This document shows positions 44,577 to 53,956 of a stretch of DNA of 64,000 nucleotides, piece after piece. The stretch's first letter is position 1. Each line of letters opens with the position of its first letter. Position numbers and translations under genes: made by a program. The DNA comes from Halovenus salina (lineage in GTDB: Archaea > Halobacteriota > Halobacteria > Halobacteriales > Haloarculaceae): contig NZ_CP112972.1 in assembly GCF_026410925.1 (NCBI RefSeq), positions 2,728,001 through 2,792,000 on the forward strand, read 5' to 3'. The notes beneath the pieces are model-generated. The model worked only from the letters and a program-made list of their open reading frames with translations. It was not told where the DNA came from and made no database searches.

Positions 44577-44895
44577 TGTCATCCCGTCTGACGGCGGCGG
44601 CGGTAAGGATTGCGTTCCAGGGCGATCTCTGGTCGGGGCGACGACCACACGTGACTGGGATGCCGAAAAATCCGAAAGTCACCTGCTGGTACGAAACTGG
44701 CGTGCAATGCCGTAGAAAACGGCTCGAACGGCCAGAGGCTGTCTCCTGATTTGGGGGTGTTTGTCTTTATATTCCCGTAACTTACAGAGATAATCCCAAA
44801 ACTCCTGAGCGTAGGTACTCGTTTGTTCAGGTAACGTCACTGAGAAAAATTTTATATGGGATTCTCTCCAATTATCAAATAGGAGGAGTACAGAG
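44577..44895. other. 319-bp non-coding stretch with the promoter of the next gene
   Basis: No gene is called. A minus-strand frame overlapping the next gene (44679-45122) runs through it but has atypical composition. The downstream end carries a TATA box and a strong Shine-Dalgarno sequence for the gene at 44896. Confidence 0.5.
44851..44888 (+). promoter_or_regulatory. TATA box and strong Shine-Dalgarno of the small membrane-protein gene
   Basis: tttatatg (44851-44858) predicts transcription near 44878; aggaggag (44881-44888) then lies 7 nt before the ATG. A leader of about 18 nt with a near-perfect Shine-Dalgarno is uncommon in haloarchaea, where leaderless mRNAs dominate. Confidence 0.6.
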
Positions 44896-45168
44896 ATGGC
44901 AGTTAGTGACAACTCAAAGCATCGGCAGGAACAGGCGTGGAACCGACCGCTGAATCGGTTGTCCAGGTACGACCTGGTGCTAGCTGTCATTCCGATACTG
45001 TTTACCGCGTCGGTGCTCGTCTCTCTGTTCACCCCCGTTTCTCTCCACCTCGCGATGGGGGCAGGCGCACTCACGAGCGCGCTTCTGGTCGCTGACGCGC
45101 TGTATCTCAACCCCCCGACCAACGCCAGCGACGGGGAGTCTGGCCCTGGGTCGTCGGGAACTAGCTAG
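44896..45168 (+). CDS. Small haloarchaeal membrane protein with two helices
   Basis: 90-aa protein. A polar N-terminus precedes helices at about residues 27-46 (LVLAVIPILFTASVLVSLF) and 50-71, followed by a short polar tail rich in S and G. No family function known. The clear promoter and Shine-Dalgarno signal support expression. Convergent with the malic enzyme gene. Confidence 0.7.
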   Translation: MAVSDNSKHRQEQAWNRPLNRLSRYDLVLAVIPILFTASVLVSLFTPVSLHLAMGAGALTSALLVADALYLNPPTNASDGESGPGSSGTS

Positions 45169-45174
45169 ACAGTT

Positions 45175-47421
45175 TTACTCTTCTTGAGCGTCCACGACGG
45201 CGACACCGGCGAGGTTGACGATATCTTTGACCTCGTCGCCGCGCTGGAGGACATGAACCGGCTTGTCCATGCCGACGAGCATCGGACCGATGGCCTCTGC
45301 GCCGCCGAGGCGCTTGAGGAGTTTGTAGCCGATGTTGCCGGCTTCGAGGTTGGGGAAGACGAGCACGTTCGCCGGCTCGTCGAGCTGTGAGAAGTCGTAG
45401 GTGCCAGACAGCGTCTCCTCGACGACTGCGGTGTCTGCCTGCATCTCGCCGTCGACGGGGAAATCGACCGTGGGGTCTTCCCGTAGCTCTGTGGCGGCGT
45501 CTCTGACTTTCTGGGTCCCTTCGTTGTCGACACTGCCGAAATCAGAGTACGACAACAGGGCAGCCCGGGGGTCGACGTTGAACCGGCGGGCGAGTTCGGC
45601 GGTGTGTCGTGTCACCTCCGCGAGCACATCCTCGTCGGGGTCCTGATTGACTGTGGTGTCGGCACAGAAGACGACCCGGTTTTTGAACGTCAGCATGTAG
45701 ACGCCGGCCACATAGTTGGCGTCGTCGGCCGTCCCGACGATTCGAAGCGGCGGTCGGAGCGCCTCGGGATAGTGGTGCATTAGTCCCGTCAGCATGGCGT
45801 CGGCGTCGCCCACTTCGACCATCACGCTGCCGAGATAGTTGCCGTCGGTGATGAGTTCCTCTGCCTCTCGGCGAGTAACTCCCTCGCGCTGCCGGAGTTC
45901 GTAGAGCCGTTCCGCGTATGAGTCGAGGTTGTCCTGGCTCGGGTCCACGATCTCGGGGTCGAAACTCAGTCCCAGATTCTCCATCGTCGCCCAGATGCGC
46001 TCCTGGTCGCCAATGAGCACCGGCTTGCCGATACCCTGCTCGGCAATCTGGTAGGCCGCCCGGATCATCTTCTCGTCGTTGCCCTCCGCTAAGACGAGCC
46101 GCTTGGGGTCGCTTTTTGCCTTATTCAACACGACCCGCATCATCTCGCGGGACTTGCCCAGCCGCGCTTCGAGTCGTTCGCGGTGTTCCGCTGCATCCAA
46201 ATCGATGCGGGCACAGCCACTCTCCATCGCTGCCTGTGCGACAGCCGGCGCGACCTCGAACAGTACGCGCGGGTCGAGTGGTTTCGGGATGATGTAGTTG
46301 GGGCCGAACTGAAGCGGCTCGTCGCCGTAGGCTTTGACGACCGCGTCAGGAACGTCCTCGCGCGCGAGGTCCGCGAGTGCTCGCGCGGCGGCGACCTTCA
46401 TCTCCTCGTTTATCTCGGTCGCACGGGCGTCGAGCGCGCCCCGGAAGATGAACGGGAAGCCGAGCACGTTGTTCACCTGGTTCGGATAATCCGAGCGGCC
46501 CGTGGCGACGATGACCGTGTCATCGCGGGCTTCCTTGGCCTCGGTGTAGCCGATTTCGGGGTCGGGATTGGCCATAGCAAATATAATCGGGTTGTCGGCC
46601 ATCGACCGGACCATCTCCTCGTCGACAATGCCACCGATAGAGAGCCCAACGAACACGTCGGCATCCTCCATCGCGTCGCTGAGGTCACCCTCGGGCGCGT
46701 CGCTGGCGAACTCGCGCTTGTACTTGTTGACTTCGTCGGCACGTGCCTCGGTGACGATGCCGCTCGAATCACACAGTGTGATGCGGTCTTTACTCGCACC
46801 CAGTGAGGCGTAGAACCGCGCAGTTGCGATGGCGCTCGCACCAGCGCCCGAGAAGACGATGTCGAGTTCAGAGAGGTCTTTGTCGACGATGTCGACAGCG
46901 TTCAGGAGGGCAGCGCCGGAGATGATTGCAGTTCCGTGCTGGTCGTCGTGAAAGACCGGGATGTCAGTCTCCTCGCGCAGCGTCTCTTCGATTTCGAAAC
47001 AGGCCGGGGCGGCGATATCTTCCAGGTTGATACCGCCGAAGGTGGGTTCCATCGCGCGGATGGATTCAATCATCGCGTCGGTCGACTCGTGGTCGAGTTC
47101 CACATCGAAGACATCGATGTCGGCGAACCGCTTGAACAGGACACCCTTCCCCTCCATGACGGGCTTGCTGGCCTGTGGGCCGATATCACCCAGGCCAAGC
47201 GTCGCGCTGCCGTCGGAGACGACGCCGACGAGATTTCCTTTTGCTGTGTAGCTGTAGGCGTCGGCGGGGTTCTCGTCGATCGCCCGACAGGGCGCGGCGA
47301 CGCCAGGCGAGTACGCCAGGCTCAGGTCTCGCTGCGTGTTCGTCGGCTTCGTCGTCGATATCTCTATTTTTCCGGGCGGCTCCGTACTGTGATAGTCGAG
47401 TGCGTCCTCGTCAAGTCCCAT
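45175..47421 (-). CDS. maeB: Malic enzyme with phosphotransacetylase-like domain
   Basis: 748-aa oxidative decarboxylase of malate to pyruvate with NAD(P). Residues 1-160 hold the malic N-terminal domain ([33 protein letters not shown]), residues about 165-400 the NAD-binding domain ([20 protein letters not shown]), and residues from about 430 on a PTA-like domain ([16 protein letters not shown] ... [19 protein letters not shown]) that in this enzyme type is regulatory. The start at 47421 ([12 protein letters not shown]) is chosen because the longer open frame lacks family similarity. Confidence 0.95.
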   Translation of the reverse strand: MGLDEDALDYHSTEPPGKIEISTTKPTNTQRDLSLAYSPGVAAPCRAIDENPADAYSYTAKGNLVGVVSDGSATLGLGDIGPQASKPVMEGKGVLFKRFADIDVFDVELDHESTDAMIESIRAMEPTFGGINLEDIAAPACFEIEETLREETDIPVFHDDQHGTAIISGAALLNAVDIVDKDLSELDIVFSGAGASAIATARFYASLGASKDRITLCDSSGIVTEARADEVNKYKREFASDAPEGDLSDAMEDADVFVGLSIGGIVDEEMVRSMADNPIIFAMANPDPEIGYTEAKEARDDTVIVATGRSDYPNQVNNVLGFPFIFRGALDARATEINEEMKVAAARALADLAREDVPDAVVKAYGDEPLQFGPNYIIPKPLDPRVLFEVAPAVAQAAMESGCARIDLDAAEHRERLEARLGKSREMMRVVLNKAKSDPKRLVLAEGNDEKMIRAAYQIAEQGIGKPVLIGDQERIWATMENLGLSFDPEIVDPSQDNLDSYAERLYELRQREGVTRREAEELITDGNYLGSVMVEVGDADAMLTGLMHHYPEALRPPLRIVGTADDANYVAGVYMLTFKNRVVFCADTTVNQDPDEDVLAEVTRHTAELARRFNVDPRAALLSYSDFGSVDNEGTQKVRDAATELREDPTVDFPVDGEMQADTAVVEETLSGTYDFSQLDEPANVLVFPNLEAGNIGYKLLKRLGGAEAIGPMLVGMDKPVHVLQRGDEVKDIVNLAGVAVVDAQEE

Positions 47422-47564
47422 GCTCGGAACCCACCGAGGCTGTGACAAAAAGCCCATCGAATACTCGTTCGTCAACTGTCGAAATGCCCAGGGACACTCT
47501 GCGATAAATTTTGATGGGTTGTCAAATGGGCTTCCCAGCCAGCGAGAAAAATGAAGGCTTTGAT

Positions 47565-48074
47565 ATGGATGCACACCAAGAGCCAGATATGCGCGTTCCC
47601 CTTCGACACTACCTGGCGACCACGACCGCAGGCACGTTCTTCCTGATACTCCTGGGCGTGTACACGGGCAAGATTGGCGCGGGACTCTCGTGTGAGGCGC
47701 GGTGGCCACTCTGTGACGGCTGGATGGGGCTGTTTCCGGCAAACTGGCCGAGTTTCGTCGAGTGGTTCCACCGGCTCGTCGCCTTCGTCGTTGGCTTTCT
47801 GATCCTCGGTGCGGCGATCATGGCCTGGCGGCGCAACCGCAGCAAGTCACTCCGGTATACGACGCTGCTTGCAGTCCTGCTGTTGCCTGTCCAGATTTTC
47901 TTCGGCGCGAACACCGTCCTCAACTTCGGTGTCACGGCGTCGATGATGCACCAGTTCGCCGCCCAGGCCATCTTCGGCTCCCTGGTCATCGCGACGACGA
48001 TCGCGTACGTCAAACACGGAGCCAGCTCGGGACAGAGTCCGTCGGGTCCGAACGTACAACACGCAGACGACTAA
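47565..48074 (+). CDS. ctaA: Half-size heme A synthase (COX15/CtaA family)
   Basis: 169-aa four-helix protein. Markers: paired cysteines in GLSCEARWPLCDGW, the ExxH(R) motif in VEWFHRLVAF, and the second heme-ligand type histidine in SMMHQFAAQA. Bacterial CtaA has eight helices as two fused halves; archaea are known to have a half-size version, and this matches it. It converts heme O to heme A for terminal oxidases. The ATG at 47565 or 47589 could be the start. Confidence 0.85.
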   Translation: MDAHQEPDMRVPLRHYLATTTAGTFFLILLGVYTGKIGAGLSCEARWPLCDGWMGLFPANWPSFVEWFHRLVAFVVGFLILGAAIMAWRRNRSKSLRYTTLLAVLLLPVQIFFGANTVLNFGVTASMMHQFAAQAIFGSLVIATTIAYVKHGASSGQSPSGPNVQHADD

Positions 48075-48751
48075 CTGTTGACGCCGACGGTGAGAAGCGT
48101 TCCGTGGGTCCGGTAGCGGTCGGCCATCGCCTCGCGGCTCTCCCAGTTCTCCGTCGGGAACTCGTCTGCGGGCGGAATCTCTATCTCGCGGTCGGGGATA
48201 GTCTCCTGTTCTGCGACGATCAGCCCCGCCTCGCGGAACGCCTCGCGGTACTGTTTGCGGCTCCATAGCTTCATGTCGATGTCGATGCGCTCTTGCCACT
48301 CGTGGGTATGTTCTGACTCCTCGAAGAAGTTCACCGCACAGTAGAAGGTCCCGCCAGGGCGGAGGACGCGTCGAATCTCTCTCAGCACCTCATCCGGTCG
48401 CTGGCTGTAGTAAAATGCCTCCATCGACCAGACGTGGTCGACACTGTTCTCGGCAAGCGGTAGATGATGGAAGTCACCGCCGACGAATCCGACGCCGTCG
48501 TCGTCGGTGTACCCCTGGGCGTTGTGGACCATCTCGACGGAGCCGTCGAGGCCCACACACGACCCGGCCTCTCTGGTCTCCCGGAGGGCTCGCAGCGCGT
48601 ACCCGGAACCGGTGCCGAGGTCGAGCACCCTGTCGCCAGGTTCGACTGGCATCCGTGCGAGTGCGTGTTTGGCAGTGTGCCAGTGTCGCTGTTCCATCCC
48701 TCTGTCCTTGCCTGTCTTGGCCCACTGGTCGAACTCCTGCTGGACGCTCAT
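48071..48751 (-). CDS. Class I SAM-dependent methyltransferase
   Basis: 226-aa enzyme with the SAM motif VLDLGTGSGYALRAL at about residue 46, acidic strand end CVGLDGSVEMV, and the post-motif FVGGDFHHLPLAENSVDHVWSMEAF, as in UbiE/Methyltransf_11 proteins. The C-terminal part (DIDMKLWSRKQYREAF) defines acceptor specificity, which is unknown. Stop overlaps the stop of ctaA (convergent, 4 nt). Confidence 0.92.
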   Translation of the reverse strand: MSVQQEFDQWAKTGKDRGMEQRHWHTAKHALARMPVEPGDRVLDLGTGSGYALRALRETREAGSCVGLDGSVEMVHNAQGYTDDDGVGFVGGDFHHLPLAENSVDHVWSMEAFYYSQRPDEVLREIRRVLRPGGTFYCAVNFFEESEHTHEWQERIDIDMKLWSRKQYREAFREAGLIVAEQETIPDREIEIPPADEFPTENWESREAMADRYRTHGTLLTVGVNS

Positions 48752-48792
48752 CGTCGGAGACAGCACCCGCGTGTGGTTAAATCACACCGTTC

Positions 48793-50280
48793 TCACCGGG
48801 GTAGCGAGAAATAAAACGTCGTTCCGTCGTCTGACTCCACCCAGATATCACCACCGTGCCGAGAGAGAATGCGGTCACAGATAGCGAGTCCCATCCCGGT
48901 CCCGTCCCCGTCACGGTGCCCGCGCTCGAAGAGCTCGAAGATTCGCTCCTGTTGTGACTCCGGGATGCCAGGGCCGTCGTCGCTGACCGAGAAGACGACC
49001 TCCTCTTCGTGCACCTCAGCACCGACGTGGATGGTCGGCTCTTCGACGTGGTCAATTGCGTTCTCGACGAGGTTCTGGAACACCTGGCCGAGCTGATTCT
49101 GGTCGACCTCGACGGTCGGCAGCTCCTCGGCGGTTACGGTGGCGTCTGCCTCCTCGATGCGGAGTTCGAGATTCTGGCGCGTCTCGTCGAGCACCGCTGT
49201 CGCGTCGGTCTCGGTGAACTCTCTCCCCTCCGTCTCGACGCGGGAATAGGCCAGGAGCTCGTCGACCATGTCCTGCATCCGCTCGGCACCGTTGGCCGCA
49301 AAGTCGATGTACTCCTGAGCCTCGTCGTCGAGGTCGTCTCTGTACTCGTCTTCGAGCAGACTCATGTAACTGGAGACCATCCGGAGCGGTTCTTGGAGGT
49401 CGTGGGAGGCGATGTAGGCAAACTGCTGGAGACGGTCGTTCGACTCGGCGAGCTGTTCCATCTGTGCTTCGAGTTGTTCCTGTGTCTGGCGCAACTCGGT
49501 GATGTCGGTGTAGATGGCAAACGCACGCCGGTCGTTGGTACCGATGCCGTACGGAACGACCCGGAGCTTGAAAAACAGCCGACTTTCGCCGACCGTCGAC
49601 ACGACCTCTGTACTGTACAGCTCTCGGTCTCCGATTGCCTGGCTGACCGCGTCTTCGACTGCCTCGTCGTCGTGGTCGACGACGGCCATGAGAGACTGCC
49701 CCTCTGCTGACTCGTCGCCGTCGACGAACAGACCACAGAACTCCTCGTTCGCCCGCTCGATTGTGAGCTCGCTGTCGTCGTACCGAAGGTCGGCGACGCC
49801 GGCAGGGTCGTTCTCGAACAGCGACTCCCAGCGGTCTTTCTCCGTCGCCATCTCGTCGCGAGACTCGTGGAGGCGAGCTGAGACGTAGCCGATGCCGGCA
49901 CCGGCAACTGTCCCACCGATGGCGGTGTGGACACCCATAATCACCGGCTTGAACGTCTCCTGGTAGCTCTGGGAGCCGATGGCCCACAAGAGGATGAACA
50001 TGATGCCGATCAGTCCGATGACCGCCCACCGCAACACCAACGCGAGATACTGGCGCTCCCTGCTGTTGTACAGCCAGTAACTGAACGCGACAAACCCGAC
50101 CAGCAGCGCGAGCGGGACGCTGTTCTCTAGAAGGGTCAGCCACAGCGCCTCGCCCTGTTGGGCCGTGTCCTCGTAGATATCAAACAGAACGACTGCGGCC
50201 AGCACGGACGCGAGCGCGACAGCCAGCGTGAGATGACTCCGCTTTGCTCTCGGCAGCGTCGGTGTCTCGTCCAGGGACAT
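48793..50280 (-). CDS. Membrane sensor histidine kinase with PAS domain
   Basis: 495-aa kinase. Four hydrophobic helices at residues about 18-130 (HLTLAVALASVLAAVVLFD; SVPLALLVGFVAFSYWLY; LVLRWAVIGLIGIMFILLW; GGTVAGAGIGYVSA), then a PAS domain (about 150-265) and the kinase with phosphoacceptor histidine in FAYIASHDLQEPLRM and ATP-binding motifs VFQNLVENAID and DDGPGIPES, GTGMGLAI. The dimerisation motif is the phytochrome-like type; the divergent neighbour at 50384 is a matching Rcp1-like receiver, so they probably form a pair. An 8-bp inverted repeat overlaps its promoter. Confidence 0.93.
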   Translation of the reverse strand: MSLDETPTLPRAKRSHLTLAVALASVLAAVVLFDIYEDTAQQGEALWLTLLENSVPLALLVGFVAFSYWLYNSRERQYLALVLRWAVIGLIGIMFILLWAIGSQSYQETFKPVIMGVHTAIGGTVAGAGIGYVSARLHESRDEMATEKDRWESLFENDPAGVADLRYDDSELTIERANEEFCGLFVDGDESAEGQSLMAVVDHDDEAVEDAVSQAIGDRELYSTEVVSTVGESRLFFKLRVVPYGIGTNDRRAFAIYTDITELRQTQEQLEAQMEQLAESNDRLQQFAYIASHDLQEPLRMVSSYMSLLEDEYRDDLDDEAQEYIDFAANGAERMQDMVDELLAYSRVETEGREFTETDATAVLDETRQNLELRIEEADATVTAEELPTVEVDQNQLGQVFQNLVENAIDHVEEPTIHVGAEVHEEEVVFSVSDDGPGIPESQQERIFELFERGHRDGDGTGMGLAICDRILSRHGGDIWVESDDGTTFYFSLPR

Positions 50281-50296
50281 ACCCCAACCGATGTTG

Positions 50297-50321
50297 TGGC
50301 GTGTACATAAGTGACACGCCA
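50297..50321. promoter_or_regulatory. Inverted repeat between divergent kinase and receiver genes
   Basis: TGGCGTGT (50297-50304) and ACACGCCA (50314-50321) are perfect inverted copies with a 9-nt spacer. The spacer holds the TATA-like string of the kinase gene (CTTATGTAC on the minus strand, about 26 nt before its ATG at 50280), so a bound dimer would block kinase transcription. Confidence 0.5.
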
Positions 50322-50383
50322 TGAATTGTGCTGTCGATGACAGAAAATTTTAAAAAGCCATCTACACAAACGTAGGGAGTACC

Positions 50384-50827
50384 ATGTCCCCCGATGAAGG
50401 AAAGCCAATCGAGATACTGCTCGCCGAGGACAACCCTGGCGACGTGAAACTCACCGAAAAGGCGCTCGAACACGGGGACATACTCAACAATCTCCATGTC
50501 GTCGAGAACGGCGTCGAGGCGATGAAGTTCCTCAGGCGGGAGGGCGAATACAGCGACGTGCCGATGCCGGACCTGTTTCTGCTCGACCTGAACATGCCCA
50601 AAAAGGACGGGAGAGACGTGCTTGCAGACATGAACGACGACCCGGAACTACGGCGCATTCCGGTGGTCGTCCTCACCAGCTCGGACGCAGAGGAAGACGT
50701 GGTCAAATCCTACGAGCTGAGCGCGAACGCCTACCTCACGAAGCCGGTCGATTTCGACGGCTTCGTGGATATCGTCAACCGCCTCGAGGACTTCTGGTTC
50801 AAAGTCGTCAAAATGCCACCGAAGTGA
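50384..50827 (+). CDS. Response regulator, single receiver domain (Rcp1-like)
   Basis: 147-aa stand-alone receiver. Acidic pocket EDNPGD, phosphoacceptor aspartate in [13 protein letters not shown], threonine/serine in [11 protein letters not shown] and lysine in [12 protein letters not shown]. The extended alpha4-beta5 and C-terminus resemble cyanobacterial phytochrome-partner regulators. No output domain, so it signals by binding. TATA-like aaattttaaaa lies about 34 nt upstream. One base separates it from the next gene. Confidence 0.95.
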   Translation: MSPDEGKPIEILLAEDNPGDVKLTEKALEHGDILNNLHVVENGVEAMKFLRREGEYSDVPMPDLFLLDLNMPKKDGRDVLADMNDDPELRRIPVVVLTSSDAEEDVVKSYELSANAYLTKPVDFDGFVDIVNRLEDFWFKVVKMPPK

Positions 50828-50828
50828 G

Positions 50829-51908
50829 ATGACAGAGGACACCGAGACCCTCGACGTGTTGCTCATCGAGGACAACCCGGGAGACGCGAAGCTCATCGAA
50901 CACCACCTCCGCGGGGACTCGGCCCAGGCACTCGCCGAGGAGGTTGAGCTTACCCACGTCGAGTCCCTCGAGTCCGGTCTGGCTGCCCTCGAAGAGGCGA
51001 CCTATTCGCTCCTGTTTCTCGACCTCGGGCTGCCGGAGTCAAGCGGTATCGAGACGCTTGAACGGGTCGACGACGCGGTCGATGCGACGCCGATTGTGGT
51101 GTTGACGGGACTTGACGACACCGAGACTGCGCTCGCGGCGATTCAGCAAGGCGCACAGGACTATCTCCCGAAAGGCGAGGTCGACTCCCAGACGCTGTGG
51201 CGCTCGCTTCGGTATGCCCTCGAACGCCACCGCCAGGAACTGCAACTCCGTCGCCGTACCGAACAACTCGAGTTCTTCAGCGGCATCCTTCGCCACGACG
51301 TGAAAAACGGTATCGACGTCATCCAGCGGAACGCGTCTGTGCTCGAATCCGAGCTATCAGACGAGCACGCCAACCGTGCTGGCACCATCGTCGACTGGAG
51401 CGACAACATCGCGGAGCTGACAGCGAAGGTCCAGCAGATGATTCAGGGCATCACACAGGGAGACAAGCGCGAACTCGAATCGGTCGACATCTCGGGGGTA
51501 ATCGCAGACCAGGTCGACACCGTCGAGGGGATGGACAAGGACGTGACTATCGACACGTCAGTTCCCTTCGGTCTGACCGTTCGAGCCGACGAGATGCTCG
51601 ACGAGGTCGTCCACAACCTGCTCACGAACGCTGTCGAACACAACGATGCCGACGAGCCACGGGTCACGGTTGACGTGAGTGTCGATGACGGCATTGTCGA
51701 ACTCGATGTCCGCGATAACGGTCCGGGACTCCCCGACACCGAGCGGACCTATCTCTCTGGTCGTGACATCCAGGCAGACGAGTCCAACCACAGCGGGTTC
51801 GGGCTTCACTTCGTCCGGACGATGGTGACGAGCTACGGGGGCACCATTGCCGTCTCCGACAACGAGCCCAGGGGAACAGCCATCACGATTGAACTCACGG
51901 AGGCCTAG
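50829..51908 (+). CDS. Receiver-histidine kinase hybrid
   Basis: 359-aa protein with an N-terminal receiver (residues about 8-125; IEDNPGDAKLIE, LLFLDLGLPESSGIE, VVLTGLDDTET) joined to a kinase without a sensory domain: phosphoacceptor histidine in GILRHDVKNGIDVIQ and ATP-binding motifs VVHNLLTNAVEHND, DVRDNGPGLPD, SGFGLHFVRTM. The start follows the upstream receiver gene after one base, so a phosphorelay kinase/receiver/receiver-kinase system is likely. Convergent with the next gene by a 4-nt overlap. Confidence 0.94.
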   Translation: MTEDTETLDVLLIEDNPGDAKLIEHHLRGDSAQALAEEVELTHVESLESGLAALEEATYSLLFLDLGLPESSGIETLERVDDAVDATPIVVLTGLDDTETALAAIQQGAQDYLPKGEVDSQTLWRSLRYALERHRQELQLRRRTEQLEFFSGILRHDVKNGIDVIQRNASVLESELSDEHANRAGTIVDWSDNIAELTAKVQQMIQGITQGDKRELESVDISGVIADQVDTVEGMDKDVTIDTSVPFGLTVRADEMLDEVVHNLLTNAVEHNDADEPRVTVDVSVDDGIVELDVRDNGPGLPDTERTYLSGRDIQADESNHSGFGLHFVRTMVTSYGGTIAVSDNEPRGTAITIELTEA

Positions 51909-52219
51909 CTGTTCTCGTCGAACTCGTCGTCGACGCGCTCCTCGGGTGTGTTTGCGAACGGCGTGTCGTCGGCTCGTGATTTGTGAATCTGGAACGGGCC
52001 GTCGACGAACATCTCCTCGCGGTCAGTCGCGTCTGTCGTTCGGTCGTCACGCTCGAAGATGTACGCAAAAAAGCCAAAGAATGGGACCAGCCCCGCAAGC
52101 GCCGCCCATTTGTACGGACTCATCCCGTGTTTCGGGGCATCGCGGTAGACGTACCCCGCGGCCGCGAGCAAGGCGAGTATCGGGAAGCCGACGATGATAC
52201 TGATCAACAGCCACTCCAT
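51905..52219 (-). CDS. Small membrane protein with acidic tail
   Basis: 104-aa protein with two hydrophobic helices (WLLISIIVGFPILALLAAAG; KWAALAGLVPFFGFFAYIF) like the phospholipase-D-nuclease N-terminal type, then a soluble, acidic 50-residue C-terminus ending DDEFDENS. Function unknown. Its stop overlaps that of the hybrid kinase gene in convergent orientation. Confidence 0.75.
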   Translation of the reverse strand: MEWLLISIIVGFPILALLAAAGYVYRDAPKHGMSPYKWAALAGLVPFFGFFAYIFERDDRTTDATDREEMFVDGPFQIHKSRADDTPFANTPEERVDDEFDENS

Positions 52220-52298
52220 ACGTGTGCTAGCGGCCGGAGCGACCTAAGCGTGGTGCTGTGGCTGATCGAAGGAGATACCGGAAAATCAGCAGCGCCAG

Positions 52299-53024
52299 TT
52301 AGACGTCGAGCTCGTCGAGTTCGTAGTCGGCGATGTCGACGCCGTCGCCGGTGACTGTTGCCACGTAGATTCCGTTACCGGAGCCGGTATCGCGCTCGGC
52401 AGCCGCCTTGATACCTGCGCCAGCCGCCTTCTGTGCCTCTTCGATAGACATGTCCGGCTCGTAGCGGTCTTCGAGGGTGCCGTATGCGACGGTAAGCCCA
52501 GAGCCGGTGATGGTGTAATCGTCTTTCATGACGCCGCCGGCCGGGTCGATGCTGTAGACGTGACTGCCTTCATCATCGACACCGCCAAGAATGGGGTTGA
52601 TAGCGAGGAACGGACCGCCACGGGCGAAGTTACCCGCGAGCGTCGAGAGCGCCTGCATGCTCATGTGCTCGCCGCGCCGTGCCTCGTAGAGATTTACTTC
52701 AGAGCGCAGTGTCCGGATAAACGACTGGGCACCGCCGACGCTTCCAACCAGCGTCAGGGCGGCCGTCGGGTGAATCTGCTCGACCTTCTGGACGTTCTTG
52801 TTCGAGACGAACCGGCCGCCGAGGCTGGCGCGCATATCCGTCGCGATGACGACGCCCTCCTCTGTCGAGATGCCGATGGTCGTCGTTCCGGTCTTGTTGA
52901 CTGCCTCCTCGTCGCGCTCGCCGTTGGGAAGTGTCCCGAGCTCCGGCTCGTAGGGGTCGGTCCCGTAGCGCCCGGCCTGATGCTGGTGGGGTTCGATGTT
53001 CGAACCAAACGAGTTGTCCTGCAT
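52299..53024 (-). CDS. psmB: Proteasome subunit beta
   Basis: 241-aa precursor of the catalytic 20S subunit. The propeptide ends before the catalytic threonine in VNKTG-TTTIGIS, predicting Thr at about residue 47; the conserved ATDMRASLGGRFVSNK with the active-site lysine region and SGSGLTVAYGTLE follow. Propeptide length of about 46 fits haloarchaeal beta subunits. The alpha subunit is elsewhere. Confidence 0.96.
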   Translation of the reverse strand: MQDNSFGSNIEPHQHQAGRYGTDPYEPELGTLPNGERDEEAVNKTGTTTIGISTEEGVVIATDMRASLGGRFVSNKNVQKVEQIHPTAALTLVGSVGGAQSFIRTLRSEVNLYEARRGEHMSMQALSTLAGNFARGGPFLAINPILGGVDDEGSHVYSIDPAGGVMKDDYTITGSGLTVAYGTLEDRYEPDMSIEEAQKAAGAGIKAAAERDTGSGNGIYVATVTGDGVDIADYELDELDV

Positions 53025-53089
53025 ATCCCGTGATAACGGCCGGTCACGTAATAAGGTTCTCGTTCGGGAAAATGCGACTGGAACTGTCG

Positions 53090-53266
53090 TTAACTACGCT
53101 TGGGGCGGCGCTGTTCGTATGCCTCCTTGACGCCGAGAATCGCGCGGTCGACCGGCAGGCGGAAGCCGACCCGCTGTGTGAGCAACGCGAGCGGGAGCAG
53201 TGCGATACCGCACAGAAGCGTTATCTGGTACAGGGCAAACAGCGTGGCGTGGTGCAGACGTTCCAT
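53090..53266 (-). CDS. Small single-helix membrane protein
   Basis: 58-aa protein starting MERLHHATLFALYQ with one or two hydrophobic stretches (TLFALYQITLLCGIALLPLA) then GFRLPVDRAILGVKEAYE. It resembles small haloarchaeal membrane proteins that I cannot assign. The upstream ATG in the same frame (53287) is a less likely start. Confidence 0.6.
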   Translation of the reverse strand: MERLHHATLFALYQITLLCGIALLPLALLTQRVGFRLPVDRAILGVKEAYEQRRPKRS

Positions 53267-53542
53267 CGTAGTGTACTCGCTAATCAACGAGTTTCTACTT
53301 ATATGTCTTGGGGTAAGATCATCATCGAAAAATAACGGCTATCCCGTTGCTGTATGGTGGTTTTCTACAACGCGGCTTGAACAGGGTGGGACGGCAGCCC
53401 TGGCGGCGGTATGCACGTATACACGCGCTTGGGACGGTGGCAATTCTCCATAAGTTATGACGACGTTAGCCGTGACGTGCGCCTCGTCGTGTGAGCGACC
53501 GAAATCAAAAAAGACGAGTATGTGCCCCGAGATATCCTCTAT

Positions 53543-53905
53543 ATGAACTATCGTGTTGTGTTGGAAGCGGCTTGGCTGGTTCACGACGTCGACGACATCG
53601 ACGATGCTATCGGCGTGGCAGTGAGTGAAGCGGGGAAACGACTCAACCAGAAGGATATGGATTACGTTGAGGTCGAGGTCGGCTTCACCGAGTGTCCGGC
53701 CTGTGGCGAACCCTTCGACTCGGCGTTTATCGCCGCTGATACCTCGCTGGTCGGTCTCATGCTCGAAATGAAGGTGTTCAACGCCGAGAGCGAGGAACAC
53801 GCACAGCGTATCGCCAAAAGCGATATCGGCGGCGCACTGCGGGATGTCCCACTGAAAGTCGTCAACACCTTCGAGATTGAAGACGCCGAGGAGGAGTCGG
53901 CCTGA
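53543..53905 (+). CDS. UPF0212-family zinc-binding protein
   Basis: 120-aa archaeal conserved protein. It begins [18 protein letters not shown], has a single CxxC in [14 protein letters not shown], and the segment [20 protein letters not shown]; this arrangement is that of UPF0212. Function unknown; a metal site is likely. The ATG at 53543 is chosen over 53522 because family proteins start at this strand. Confidence 0.85.
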   Translation: MNYRVVLEAAWLVHDVDDIDDAIGVAVSEAGKRLNQKDMDYVEVEVGFTECPACGEPFDSAFIAADTSLVGLMLEMKVFNAESEEHAQRIAKSDIGGALRDVPLKVVNTFEIEDAEEESA

Positions 53906-53926
53906 ACTGGGCCGACAGCCGATAGC

Positions 53927-53937
53927 TTTATATATTA
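53927..53937 (+). promoter_or_regulatory. TATA box of the XRE-CBS regulator gene
   Basis: tttatatatta is centred about 26 nt before the ATG at 53957, so the gene is very likely leaderless. Confidence 0.6.
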
Positions 53938-53956
53938 CTCCTGGTAATCTCCCGGT

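Noticed and set aside
44679..45122. 147-aa minus-strand frame overlapping the small membrane-protein gene
   Set aside because: Basic, cysteine-rich and opposite a gene with TATA box and Shine-Dalgarno; its tail looked transposase-like at first but no catalytic motif is present.
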